Positions 53,063 to 61,391 of a DNA stretch of 64,000 nt are shown here, piece after piece (position 1 is the first letter of the stretch; every line of letters begins with the position of its first letter). The notes beneath the pieces are model-generated. The model was not told the DNA's origin and ran no database searches. It saw only the letters and a program-made list of their open reading frames with translations. Origin of the DNA: Lacrimispora algidixylanolytica (GTDB lineage Bacteria > Bacillota > Clostridia > Lachnospirales > Lachnospiraceae); the NCBI RefSeq assembly GCF_003609635.1, contig NZ_MCIA01000006.1, forward strand, positions 62,001-126,000. Reading direction: 5' to 3'. Made by a program: the position numbers and the translations under genes.

Positions 53063-55396
53063 ATGAAATTTGGTAACGGGTGTTGGTTGCAGAAAGAGGG
53101 CTGTGGCTGTTTTGCGCCTCAGCAGGCTTATTTTGTAAAAACACAACCTGGTAAAGTGACTATTTGTGCCCCCACAACAAGCATTGAACACCGGGGAGAC
53201 ACTCTGGGTGGAATCAATCTGACACTGGAGATTACATCGCCTATGCCGGAGGTGCTGCGGGTTAAGACCAGCCATCATTTGGGAGTGAAAAATAAGGGAC
53301 CGGAATTTGAATTAAATGTGGAAGAAAATATAAATTTAGATGTACGAGAGGATGAAGAACAAATCAGGGTATCTAGTGGAAGTTTGTCTCTGATAATTAC
53401 AAAAGAGAACTGGAGCATGACCTATGAAAGAGATGGTCAGGTCATCTCCAGGAGCAGTGGGCAAGATCTGGCTTATATGAAAATGGATTGGAAAGGTTAT
53501 GCCTATGATAAGGGTAGCCAGGATGCCTATATGCGTCAGCAGCTTGGTCTGTCGGTAGGTGAGCTGGTCTATGGCATGGGGGAGCGTTTCACCCCATTCA
53601 TTAAAAATGGGCAGAGTGTAGATATCTGGAATGAGGATGGCGGTACGAGTACGGAGCAGTCCTACAAGAATATTCCGTTTTATCTTACCAACAAGGGATA
53701 CGGCGTGTTTGTAAATCATCCGGAGAAGGTTTCTTTTGAGGTGGGAACGGAGCAGGTATCAAAAGTGGAATTTAGCGTCCCTGGAGAACGCTTGGATTAC
53801 TTTTTTATCAATGGACCGACCATGAAAGAGGTGCTAAATCGTTATACCAGTTTAACCGGAAAACCTTCTTTGCCAGCACAATGGACCTTTGGTTTATGGT
53901 TGTCCACATCCTTTACAACCAATTACGACGAAAAGACGGTTATGAGTTTTATAGATGGAATGGAGGAGCGGGGGATCCCACTAGAGGTATTCCATTTTGA
54001 TTGCTTCTGGATGAAGGATTTTCACTGGTGTGATTTTTTGTGGGACAGCAGAGTATTCCCGGAACCAGAAGATATGCTTCGTAGAATAAAAGAGAAAGGA
54101 TTAAAGATTTGTGTATGGATTAACCCTTATATCGCTCAGGAATCCTATTTGTTTGAAGAAGGAATGGAGAAGGGATATTTTGTACAACGCAGGAATAAAG
54201 ATGTGTGGCAGTGGGATATGTGGCAGCCGGGCATGGCACTGGTTGATTTTACAAATCCTAAGGCCAGTGAGTGGTTTCAGAAAAAGCTTGAAACCTTGTT
54301 AGATATGGGGGTCGACTGTTTTAAAACAGATTTTGGAGAGAGGATTCCAACGGAAGATATTAAATATTATGATGGCTCAGACCCAGTTAAAATGCACAAT
54401 TACTATTCCTACTTATACAATAAAACGGTATATGAATTGCTGCAGCGCAAAAAAGGAGACAATAATGCGGTGTTGTTTGCAAGATCAGGCACAGTAGGCG
54501 GGCAGAAATTCCCGGTACATTGGGGCGGAGACTGTTGGTCGACCTATGAGGCAATGGCAGAAAGTTTAAGAGGCGGTTTATCCCTTACCATGTCTGGATT
54601 TGGATATTGGAGCCATGATATTGGAGGATTTGAAAGCACATCAACTCCAGATGTATATAAGCGCTGGGCTGCCTTTGGTCTGTTATCCTCTCACAGCCGT
54701 TTGCACGGAAGCACATCCTACCGGGTACCTTGGGTCTATGATGATGGGGCGGTTGATGTACTTCGCTTTTTCACCAAACTAAAGATGGAGTTACTTCCAT
54801 ATATCTATAGCAGCGCAGTAGAGACATCACGCACAGGATTGCCTGTGATGAGAAGCATGGTTTTGGAATTTGAAAAGGAACCCGGATGCCATTACCTGGA
54901 CCGACAGTATATGTTAGGGGAGAAGTTGTTGGTTGCCCCAATCTTTAATGAAAACGGCGAGTCCTCTTACTATCTTCCAAAAGGAACATGGACCAATTAT
55001 CTGACTGGAGAAACGGCTGAAGGTGGCGCATGGCACAACGAAAAGCATGGATACTTGTCCATTCCGCTGTGGGTAAGAGAAAACACAATATTGCCAGTAA
55101 GTGATGGAGAAAAAAGGGCCAAAGATTCTTATGCGAAAGATATACGGCTGAAGGTCTTCCATTTACAGGAAGGTGCAGAAACCATTGTGTATGAAGGTCA
55201 TTCAGAGGTTTTGAACATCAACATGGAAGTAAAAGATCAAAAGATTTACTGCCATGGAGTAGCAAATCGCGGCTATCAGATCCAATTTATAAATCGCATA
55301 ATAACAAAGGTTCAGGGTGCAGAACTTGTAAATAAGGGTTCTGACAGCCTTGTTATCGTCATAGATCCCTCTGCTTCCATCGTTTGCGAGTATTAA
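53063..55396 (+). CDS. GH31 alpha-xylosidase (YicI-like)
   Basis: A 777-residue intracellular glycosidase that removes alpha-xylosyl units from xyloglucan oligosaccharides. The catalytic barrel shows HFDCFWMKDFHWCDFLWD, the nucleophile aspartate in CFKTDFGERIPTED and the acid/base aspartate in HWGGDCWSTYEAM, plus GYWSHDIGGFES. These match YicI-type alpha-xylosidases rather than alpha-glucosidases. No signal peptide is present. AAGGAGG precedes the ATG. It lies beside the GH3 gene and the LplBCA/YesMN genes, a coherent xyloglucan-like oligosaccharide module. Confidence 0.9.
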   Translation: MKFGNGCWLQKEGCGCFAPQQAYFVKTQPGKVTICAPTTSIEHRGDTLGGINLTLEITSPMPEVLRVKTSHHLGVKNKGPEFELNVEENINLDVREDEEQIRVSSGSLSLIITKENWSMTYERDGQVISRSSGQDLAYMKMDWKGYAYDKGSQDAYMRQQLGLSVGELVYGMGERFTPFIKNGQSVDIWNEDGGTSTEQSYKNIPFYLTNKGYGVFVNHPEKVSFEVGTEQVSKVEFSVPGERLDYFFINGPTMKEVLNRYTSLTGKPSLPAQWTFGLWLSTSFTTNYDEKTVMSFIDGMEERGIPLEVFHFDCFWMKDFHWCDFLWDSRVFPEPEDMLRRIKEKGLKICVWINPYIAQESYLFEEGMEKGYFVQRRNKDVWQWDMWQPGMALVDFTNPKASEWFQKKLETLLDMGVDCFKTDFGERIPTEDIKYYDGSDPVKMHNYYSYLYNKTVYELLQRKKGDNNAVLFARSGTVGGQKFPVHWGGDCWSTYEAMAESLRGGLSLTMSGFGYWSHDIGGFESTSTPDVYKRWAAFGLLSSHSRLHGSTSYRVPWVYDDGAVDVLRFFTKLKMELLPYIYSSAVETSRTGLPVMRSMVLEFEKEPGCHYLDRQYMLGEKLLVAPIFNENGESSYYLPKGTWTNYLTGETAEGGAWHNEKHGYLSIPLWVRENTILPVSDGEKRAKDSYAKDIRLKVFHLQEGAETIVYEGHSEVLNINMEVKDQKIYCHGVANRGYQIQFINRIITKVQGAELVNKGSDSLVIVIDPSASIVCEY

Positions 55397-55470
55397 GAGG
55401 TCTTCATACACTAAATGACTTTCTAATTTAGAACTAACATGTGAGCAAAGCTTAAGGGGTAACAATAGCA

Positions 55471-55513
55471 GGAATAAACTGAAATATGGAATAAAACTGA
55501 AATATGGAATAAA
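55471..55513 (+). repeat. Short tandem repeat before the GH3 gene
   Basis: GGAATAAA.CTGAAATAT occurs twice with units of 17 and 18 bases and a third partial GGAATAAA that runs into the GH3 ribosome binding site. Confidence 0.8.
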
Positions 55514-55526
55514 GGAGTAGAACACA

Positions 55527-57611
55527 ATGGAAACGCAGATCAAAAAAAGGGCGGAAGAACTAATGGAGAAACTGACTCTTGATGAAAAGATCGGTATGAT
55601 TCATGGGGCACAGCTTTTTCAGACGGCAGGGGTTGAGCGGCTAGGAATCCCGCCACTTAAGATGTCAGACGGACCAATGGGAGTTCGGCAGGAGTTTGAG
55701 CCGGATCGTTGGAACACCATTGGTCATTCGGATGATTATGTGACTTATCTTCCGTGTAACAGTGCATTGGCTGCAACATGGAACAGAAAACTGGCCTATG
55801 AAATGGGTAGTGTACTTGGTGAGGAAGCCAGAGGGCGGGGAAAAGATGTAATTTTGGCTCCTGGGGTTAATATAAAAAGAAGTCCTTTATGCGGAAGAAA
55901 TTTTGAATATTTCAGCGAGGATCCCTACCTTACCAAAGAAATGGCAGTGCCTTATATTCAGGGAGTCCAGATGTGGGACGTGGCGGCATGCGTAAAACAT
56001 TATGCAGTGAACAATCAAGAAACAGGACGCCTATGGGTGGATGTAGAAATCGACGAGCAGGTGTTGAGAGACATTTACTTGCCAGCCTTTTATGATGCGG
56101 TAACAAAAGGTGGGGCTTATACAATTATGGGTGCTTATAACAAATTATATGGAGAGCATTGTTGCCAGAGTGATTTTTTGTTACATAAGATTCTGCGTGA
56201 AGAGTGGGGGTATGACGGCGTGGTAATTTCTGATTGGGGCGCAGTTCACGATACCCAAAAGGCTGCATTGTCCCAATTGGATATCGAAATGTCAGTCACC
56301 TACGATTTTGATGATTACTTTATGGCTGGTCCACTCAAAAAGATGATTCAGGCAGGAGAGATAAGTGAAACCATTATCAATGAAAAAGTGGTTCGTATTC
56401 TATTGTTGATGATGCGCCTACATATGCTGGACGGGGAACGGAAAGCAGGAGCCTACAATACGAAAGAACATCGACAGAAAGCCTTGGAAGTGGCAAGAGA
56501 GTCAGTTGTTCTATTAAAAAACGAAAAAAATCATCTTCCTCTTAAAAAAGAAGAATTAAAAAGTGTGCTGCTGGTAGGCGAGAACGCAGACTGTCTCCAT
56601 TCTGGTGGAGGTGGAAGTGCGGAAATCAAGGCATTGTATGAAATCTCTCCGCTGATGGGACTCAAAACTCATCTGGGAGGAAATGTTAAAGTGGGTTATA
56701 CCCAAGGATATTGTAGGGAAGAAAAGAGTGAAGACAGTCAAGGAAATTGGCAGGAGACTAGCTTGGAAAATGATAATGGTCCTACAAAGCCGTCTGATCA
56801 CCAGACCGATGAAATGGAAATGAAAAGAAAACAGCTTCGCAATGAGGCGATTCAGCTAGCAAAAGAGTATGAGACGGTAATGTATATCGGAGGGCTAAAT
56901 CATGATCTAGATTGTGAAGGAAACGATCGAGAGGATATGAAGCTGCCTTATGAACAGGATATATTAATTCAGGAGCTGTTAAAAGTAAAGCCCGATCTGA
57001 TTGTAGTAATAATCGGTGGAAGCCCAGTAGAAATGGACACTTGGATTCATCAGGCAAATACTGTAGTATGGGGCTGGTATGCAGGAATGGAAGGAGGAAA
57101 TGCACTGGCTGAAGTGTTGCTCGGAGAAGTGAATCCCTCTGGTAAACTGCCAGAGACATTTTATAAAACTCACAGGGACTGTTCGGCACATATTCTTGGT
57201 AAGGCGATTGGAGATAAAAAAGTTGTCTATCACGAAGGAAGATATGTAGGGTACCGTTATTATGATAAATATCATGTTGAGCCCCAATATTGCTTTGGTC
57301 ACGGGCTTTCCTATACCAGCTTTGAATATCGCAGTCTGAGCGTTGACAGAATTGAGAAAAAAATACTTTGTTATGTGAAAAATACCGGAAATGTGGCAGG
57401 TGGGGAAATCATTCAAGTATACAAGCGTAGTAATGAAAATGAAGAATTTTATTTTCGGGAACTGATTGGATTTGAGAAAGTATTTTTAGAAGCTGGAGAA
57501 GAAAAACAGATCACGCTGAATCTTGAGACTGAAATTGAAAAAGGATGTGAGCTGTTAGTTGGAAGCTCCTCAAGAGATATTCGTCTGAAATTCAAATTTG
57601 ATTTCAAATAA
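55527..57611 (+). CDS. GH3 beta-glycosidase
   Basis: A 694-residue cytosolic enzyme, probably a beta-glucosidase or beta-xylosidase. It begins with LTLDEKIGMIHGAQLFQT, has the KHYAVNNQE motif, the nucleophile aspartate in DGVVISDWGAVHD, the C-terminal alpha/beta domain with VVLLKNEKNHLPL and a fibronectin-like end with CYVKNTGNVAGGE. No signal peptide is visible. AAAGGAG precedes the ATG. It completes the oligosaccharide degradation pathway with the GH31 enzyme. The ISL3 element is inserted 21 bases after its stop codon. Confidence 0.9.
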   Translation: METQIKKRAEELMEKLTLDEKIGMIHGAQLFQTAGVERLGIPPLKMSDGPMGVRQEFEPDRWNTIGHSDDYVTYLPCNSALAATWNRKLAYEMGSVLGEEARGRGKDVILAPGVNIKRSPLCGRNFEYFSEDPYLTKEMAVPYIQGVQMWDVAACVKHYAVNNQETGRLWVDVEIDEQVLRDIYLPAFYDAVTKGGAYTIMGAYNKLYGEHCCQSDFLLHKILREEWGYDGVVISDWGAVHDTQKAALSQLDIEMSVTYDFDDYFMAGPLKKMIQAGEISETIINEKVVRILLLMMRLHMLDGERKAGAYNTKEHRQKALEVARESVVLLKNEKNHLPLKKEELKSVLLVGENADCLHSGGGGSAEIKALYEISPLMGLKTHLGGNVKVGYTQGYCREEKSEDSQGNWQETSLENDNGPTKPSDHQTDEMEMKRKQLRNEAIQLAKEYETVMYIGGLNHDLDCEGNDREDMKLPYEQDILIQELLKVKPDLIVVIIGGSPVEMDTWIHQANTVVWGWYAGMEGGNALAEVLLGEVNPSGKLPETFYKTHRDCSAHILGKAIGDKKVVYHEGRYVGYRYYDKYHVEPQYCFGHGLSYTSFEYRSLSVDRIEKKILCYVKNTGNVAGGEIIQVYKRSNENEEFYFRELIGFEKVFLEAGEEKQITLNLETEIEKGCELLVGSSSRDIRLKFKFDFK

Positions 57612-57624
57612 ATAAATATATAAA

Positions 57625-57632
57625 TAATAAAT
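57625..57632. repeat. Target site duplication, left copy
   Basis: TAATAAAT directly abuts the left end of the ISL3 element; the same eight bases follow its right end at 59093-59100. Eight bases is the duplication length usual for ISL3. Confidence 0.92.
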
Positions 57633-57643
57633 GGTTCTATACT

Positions 57644-57689
57644 GAATGTTGGGGTGTGCTTAAAAGGCACACTTCCAACATTCTTTTTG
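57644..57689 (+). terminator. Terminator-like hairpin in the left IS end
   Basis: GAATGTTGG (57644-57652) and CCAACATTC (57675-57683) with an inner GTGTGC/GCACAC pair form a stem followed by TTTTT. It sits inside the IS and would stop transcription entering from the GH3 gene. Confidence 0.75.
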
Positions 57690-57700
57690 TTGTATTAAAA

Positions 57701-57777
57701 TACATCTATAAGAAGCCTCCAAAAACCATTATCCCGACCAAAGTTTAATGCTACGGAGGTGACCACTTATAGATGTA
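57701..57777 (+). promoter_or_regulatory. Hairpin sequestering the transposase start
   Basis: TACATCTATAAG (57701-57712) is perfectly complementary to CTTATAGATGTA (57766-57777), which includes the transposase ATG at 57773. The intervening loop holds the GGAGGTGA site, so readthrough RNA from the neighbour would hide the start; a transcript starting inside would not. Confidence 0.6.
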
Positions 57778-58954
57778 CCCTAATTATAGCAAGGCATTTC
57801 TCGACTTGGAAGATGTTTTTGTTAAAAAAGTAATTCCTGCGGATTCTTTCCTTAAAGTTTTTATTGAAACACGACCTACGGAGCAGTCCTGTCCTTGTTG
57901 CTCCTCTAGCACCAGGAGAATTCATGATTACCGTACTCAGGAGATTGATGATATTCCCTTTCAGGGAAAAGCGGTTACACTTGTCCTTAGAAAGCGCCGT
58001 TATCTTTGCACAGATTGTGGCAAACGCTTCTATGAACACTACTCTTTCCTACCACTTTATCATCGCAGAACCAGACGGCTGGCCTTTTATGTTATTTTAT
58101 TACTCCGACAGACGTTCTCCTTAAAGCAGGTTTCCCTACTTACTGGCGTTTCTGTTCAGACCATTTGCAGGCTCTTGGATACCCTCAACTATGCACCGCC
58201 AGACAGGCTTCCAGAGGCTATTTCCATTGATGAATTCAAAGGTAATGCTTCTACTGGAAAATATCAGTGCATTCTCGTGGATCCCAAAAAGCACCGAATT
58301 CTGGACATCCTACCAGACCGCACACAGAGCCATCTGGCTGATTACTTTAGGAGTATTCCCCGATTAGAGAGGCTAAAGGTGAAGTTTTTTGTATCCGACA
58401 TGTGGCTTCCATACGTGGAGCTAGCAAGAGTTTTCTTCCCTCATGCGAAGATTATTGTAGACAAGTACCATTTTATTCGTCAGGTTACCTGGGCCATCGA
58501 GAATGTACGCAAACGGCTCCAGCGATCTATGCCGGCAACTCTCCGAAAATACTACAAACGGAGCCGTAAGCTAATTCTGACTCGTTATAAAAAGCTTGTG
58601 GATGAGAATAAAAAAGCTTGTGATCTTATGCTTCAGTACAGTGACGATCTGCGACTCGCCCATATGATGAAAGAATGGTTTTACGATATCTGTCAGACTG
58701 AATCTTACCGAAAGCAGCAGCAAGAGTTCGATGACTGGATTGCCAATGCCAGGGATTGTGGTATCACCGAATTCGAAAAATGTGCCAAGACATTTCGCTC
58801 CTGGAGAAAAGAAATCTTAAATGCTTTCAAATATGGCATCACAAATGGTGTCACGGAAGGGTTTAACAATAAGATTAAGGTATTAAAACGAAGTTCCTAT
58901 GGAATCCGAAATTTCAAACGATTCCGAACTCGGATACTTCATTGTACATCATAG
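57773..58954 (+). CDS. ISL3-family transposase
   Basis: A 393-residue DDE transposase. The N-terminal zinc ribbon has QSCPCCSSS and YLCTDCGKRF; an HTH (about 117-137) follows; catalytic residues are placed at Asp153 (SISIDEFKG in part), Asp209 (VSDMWLPY) and Glu362 (GVTEGFNNKIKVLKR). The frame is uninterrupted and has the family length. GGAGGTGA is ten bases before the ATG. It is the only gene in the element. Confidence 0.95.
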   Translation: MYPNYSKAFLDLEDVFVKKVIPADSFLKVFIETRPTEQSCPCCSSSTRRIHDYRTQEIDDIPFQGKAVTLVLRKRRYLCTDCGKRFYEHYSFLPLYHRRTRRLAFYVILLLRQTFSLKQVSLLTGVSVQTICRLLDTLNYAPPDRLPEAISIDEFKGNASTGKYQCILVDPKKHRILDILPDRTQSHLADYFRSIPRLERLKVKFFVSDMWLPYVELARVFFPHAKIIVDKYHFIRQVTWAIENVRKRLQRSMPATLRKYYKRSRKLILTRYKKLVDENKKACDLMLQYSDDLRLAHMMKEWFYDICQTESYRKQQQEFDDWIANARDCGITEFEKCAKTFRSWRKEILNAFKYGITNGVTEGFNNKIKVLKRSSYGIRNFKRFRTRILHCTS

Positions 58955-59092
58955 GAAAAAATGGTCGGGATAAGGAGGCTTATTTCGCATGCTCAAAAAC
59001 AACATACAATAGAACCAGCTATTAAAATGGCTCTAAATGCAAGAGTGGAGCGGGATTCCGACGAATCCCACCCCAACTATTGACAAAGAGCC

Positions 59093-59100
59093 TAATAAAT
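59093..59100. repeat. Target site duplication, right copy
   Basis: TAATAAAT immediately after the right ISL3 inverted repeat, identical to 57625-57632. Confidence 0.92.
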
Positions 59101-59101
59101 A

Positions 59102-59135
59102 AAGCACATTTTCTGTTTAACCAGAAAATGTGCTT
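59102..59135 (-). terminator. Terminator overlapping the end of the Crp/Fnr gene
   Basis: AAGCACATTTTCTG (59102-59115) and CAGAAAATGTGCTT (59122-59135) form a perfect 14-bp stem; on the minus strand a TTTATTTATT tail follows. Before the IS inserted it probably also ended the GH3 transcript. Confidence 0.85.
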
Positions 59136-59788
59136 AATGTAAATTGATTTTTATTGTAAGTAATAATTCCTTCCGCCTGGAGTTTGCTCAACTCGTTTGA
59201 CAGGGCACTTCGGTCAATGGAAAGATAGTCCGCAAGTTGCTGTCTGTTAAATGGAATATCGAAGGTAGAAGAACTGGCCTTTATGGATTCTGCGGACAAA
59301 TAAGAGAGCAGTTTTTCCCGTATGGTCTTTTTGGACATGTGCTGCATTTTCTTTGTAAGCACCATATTCTTTTTCGCAATGGCAGAAATGAAGTTTTGGA
59401 CAAGTCGTGTATGGAAATTGCAGGCAGAGCTACATATATTCATAATCCGGTTGAAATCCATAAAGATCACATCGCATTCTGTGTCGCAAAGCACACTCAT
59501 CTCAATTGGGCTGGAAGGAATACAGGCATAAGTCTCTGCAAATAAGGTTCCTGGCATAACTTCAGAAATAATGGTTCGTTTTCCCCAGAAATCCTCCTGG
59601 ATAATAAGTGCGGTCCCGGAAACTACCATTCCTATGGAACGAATGTAATCTCCACTGTGTATAATGAATTCATCTTTTTTATAATGTTTTAAGCGGGCAG
59701 ACAAACAAGTGAGCATAGTCTGGATTTCTTCCGATGTAACACCCTGAAAAAGATTGGATTTTTTTAAAATAGGCAGATATTCCTGCAT
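59117..59788 (-). CDS. Crp/Fnr-family transcriptional regulator
   Basis: A 223-residue regulator with an N-terminal cyclic-nucleotide-like sensor domain (about 15-130; IRSIGMVVSGTALIIQEDFWG, PGTLFAETYACI) and a C-terminal winged HTH with RQQLADYLSIDRSALSNELS. The only cysteines are scattered, so an Fnr-type iron-sulfur ligand set is not clear; heme-based or other sensing remains possible. The ATG at 59788 has AAAGGAAGAG upstream; the frame is open to 59878. It is divergent from the hybrid-cluster-like/hemerythrin operon and probably controls it in response to NO or O2. Confidence 0.9.
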   Translation of the reverse strand: MQEYLPILKKSNLFQGVTSEEIQTMLTCLSARLKHYKKDEFIIHSGDYIRSIGMVVSGTALIIQEDFWGKRTIISEVMPGTLFAETYACIPSSPIEMSVLCDTECDVIFMDFNRIMNICSSACNFHTRLVQNFISAIAKKNMVLTKKMQHMSKKTIREKLLSYLSAESIKASSSTFDIPFNRQQLADYLSIDRSALSNELSKLQAEGIITYNKNQFTLSTFSG

Positions 59789-59810
59789 TTTTCTCTTCCT
59801 TTCAAAAAAG

Positions 59811-59848
59811 TTTTCAAAATGTTGTAATAACAACTGAATTGTTGAAAA
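59811..59848. promoter_or_regulatory. Candidate Crp/Fnr operator region
   Basis: GTTGT-AATA-ACAAC (59821-59834) lies inside a wider TTTTCAA ... TTGAAAA inverted repeat (59811-59817, 59842-59848) just upstream of the regulator. Nested symmetry and location suggest its binding site. Confidence 0.45.
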
Positions 59849-59994
59849 TATTATATTATAATTTCCATGTAAAGGCAAGAAGTTTCAAGGAACAATCCAC
59901 ACGCTGTATATGCAGAGGAACATTTTAAGACGTTATTAGTAGTTGCTTTTAAATGTAACAGATAAAAGGAATCAAGAAAGGTCATAGTAAGAAG

Positions 59995-60528
59995 ATGGAT
60001 AGCAAATCAGCAGATACCATTAAGCTGGTAGATGAGTTGACTGGTGCAATGATAGGTTTAGCCAAATCCTGTGGAAATCATCAAAAACTTCCCACAACCA
60101 CAGCCATACTTGTGGAAGGGTTATTCACAACCGTTTTCAATACAACCGATGATGGTCTAAAGGAAATGATTCGAAGAGTCAGAGAAGAGAAGGTTAGGGT
60201 AGCACCTAACTGCAGTACTTGTCTTTCTATATGCGGCAATACCTCTGATTTTGATATGAAGGAAATGTTAAATGACGATAAGGAGATTCAGTCCCTAAAG
60301 TCTCTAATCTTACTGGGAGTTAAAGGTCTGGCAGCTTACGCTTACCAAGCTTTATTACTTTCCTATGAAGATGAGAAAGTCAATTATTTCTTTTACAAAG
60401 CATTGTGTATGATCAGCTATGATCTGACTATGGAACAGCTTCTTCCAGTGGCACTTGAGCTAGGAGAAATGAATTACCTATGTATGGAGCTTTTAAATAG
60501 GGCAAACACTGGTACCGATGGTTTATAA
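59995..60528 (+). CDS. Stand-alone hybrid-cluster-protein-like N-terminal domain
   Basis: A 177-residue helical protein that resembles the N-terminal part of hybrid cluster protein (Hcp) without its catalytic domains. Visible: a cysteine motif NCSTCLSICG (Cys73, Cys76, Cys80) and KSLILLGVKGLAAYAYQALL, as in the Hcp helical domain; Cys26 may be a fourth ligand. It could bind an iron-sulfur cluster and act as an electron carrier or sensor, but it cannot be a complete Hcp. It is the first gene of an operon with DUF1858 and hemerythrins, under a divergent Crp/Fnr regulator. Confidence 0.65.
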   Translation: MDSKSADTIKLVDELTGAMIGLAKSCGNHQKLPTTTAILVEGLFTTVFNTTDDGLKEMIRRVREEKVRVAPNCSTCLSICGNTSDFDMKEMLNDDKEIQSLKSLILLGVKGLAAYAYQALLLSYEDEKVNYFFYKALCMISYDLTMEQLLPVALELGEMNYLCMELLNRANTGTDGL

Positions 60529-60576
60529 AAAGAATTGAAATTAAATAATGTGTAAAGAATATAGGAGGAATTTATT

Positions 60577-60762
60577 ATGATAACGAAAGAAATGACAATT
60601 GGAGAAGTTTTAAGAATGAACTCTGCTTTTGCAGAAGTTTTAATGAGCTTTGGTATGCACTGCCTTGGATGCCCTTCTTCTCAGATGGAGTCTTTGGAAG
60701 AAGCTTGTATGGTACACGGTCTTGATTCAGAAGGCCTTATTGAGAAACTGAACAATATCTAA
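60577..60762 (+). CDS. DUF1858 hybrid-cluster-associated disulfide protein
   Basis: A 61-residue redox protein with the DUF1858 pattern [20 protein letters not shown] and a CLGC pair (Cys29, Cys32) in [19 protein letters not shown]. Such domains are associated with hybrid cluster proteins and may transfer electrons through a disulfide. GGAGG precedes the ATG. It lies between the Hcp-like protein and an unknown protein in the same operon. Confidence 0.92.
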   Translation: MITKEMTIGEVLRMNSAFAEVLMSFGMHCLGCPSSQMESLEEACMVHGLDSEGLIEKLNNI

Positions 60763-60781
60763 TAGAGAAAAGAGGAATCCC

Positions 60782-61387
60782 ATGAGTGCTTTTTTAGGAC
60801 CAATTCATATCTGGTTATACAATAAAATTAAATTTCAGGATGCAATGGCAAATGCTGTTTTAGATTTAGCAAAAGACAAAGGCATTGCAGGTGACTTAAG
60901 AGAAAAGACAGAAAACCGTTACGGATCACTGCCAGAAGGCAATTTAGAAGATCTCGTAGATACCGGCAATATTCACGGCTGGTTGCAGGAGAGAGTAAGT
61001 TTAGTAGAGAACAGACTAGCTTATGCAGTAACCGAAGTACTTGAGGCTGACAAAGATGCACTTCCTTTCATGGAAGAAGCAATTATCAAGCTGGGAGAAA
61101 CTAGTCCAGTAGAATCTGGAATCTCAGCAAGTGATGCATTTGGTGCCTTAGATGCAATCCTTTTAAACGGTATGCCTTGTGATCACGTCAATGCAATGGA
61201 AGAGAATTCTGAGGACCGTGTCGTATGGAGACAGACTCAGGACATTCATGGAGCATATTGGAACATGATTCACGGTGACGTGAAACATTACTACACCTTA
61301 AGAGGCGCGCTGATAAAGGGAATGTTAAAGAATTCCGGTATTGAGTTCAGCCAAATCGAAAACCAGGTGTACGAATTAAGGAGATGA
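60782..61387 (+). CDS. Unknown protein of the hemerythrin operon
   Basis: A 201-residue soluble, mostly helical protein that I do not recognise. Notable stretches are GPIHIWLYNKIKFQDAMANA, NIHGWLQERVSLVENRLAYA and CDHVNAMEENSEDRVVWRQT followed by IHGAYWNMIHGDVKHYYTLR. Histidines recur (IHIW, IHGW, CDH, IHGAYW, IHGDVKHYY) and glutamates are close by, so a metal site is plausible. AGAGGAATCCC precedes the ATG, 19 bases after DUF1858, and the hemerythrin gene starts four bases after its stop. Confidence 0.85.
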   Translation: MSAFLGPIHIWLYNKIKFQDAMANAVLDLAKDKGIAGDLREKTENRYGSLPEGNLEDLVDTGNIHGWLQERVSLVENRLAYAVTEVLEADKDALPFMEEAIIKLGETSPVESGISASDAFGALDAILLNGMPCDHVNAMEENSEDRVVWRQTQDIHGAYWNMIHGDVKHYYTLRGALIKGMLKNSGIEFSQIENQVYELRR

Positions 61388-61391
61388 TGCT

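Larger units (their letters stand above)
57633..59092 (+). mobile_element. ISL3-family insertion sequence, intact
   Basis: A 1460-base element. The 24-base ends (57633-57656 and 59069-59092) are imperfect inverted repeats, 16 of 24 matching, and both share GTTGGGGTG. They start GGTTCTAT and end AAAGAGCC. A single transposase gene lies inside. Subterminal inverted copies of AAGCCTCC (57713-57720; 58974-58981) and TTATCCCGACCA (57729-57740; 58962-58973) occur near both ends and may be transposase binding sites. The flanks carry a perfect 8-bp duplication, so the copy is complete and probably recent. Confidence 0.93.

Noticed and set aside
53336-53719. Minus-strand ORF inside the GH31 gene
   Set aside because: Shadow frame of a well-supported glycosidase with catalytic motifs on the plus strand.
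57644-57689. Hairpin as the native terminator of the GH3 gene
   Set aside because: It begins 11 bases inside the left end of the insertion sequence and overlaps the inverted repeat, so it belongs to the element.
57713-58981. AAGCCTCC/TTATCCCGACCA as the terminal inverted repeats of the IS
   Set aside because: No target duplication flanks them; the outer GTTGGGGTG-containing ends are bounded by a perfect 8-bp duplication, so these are subterminal repeats.
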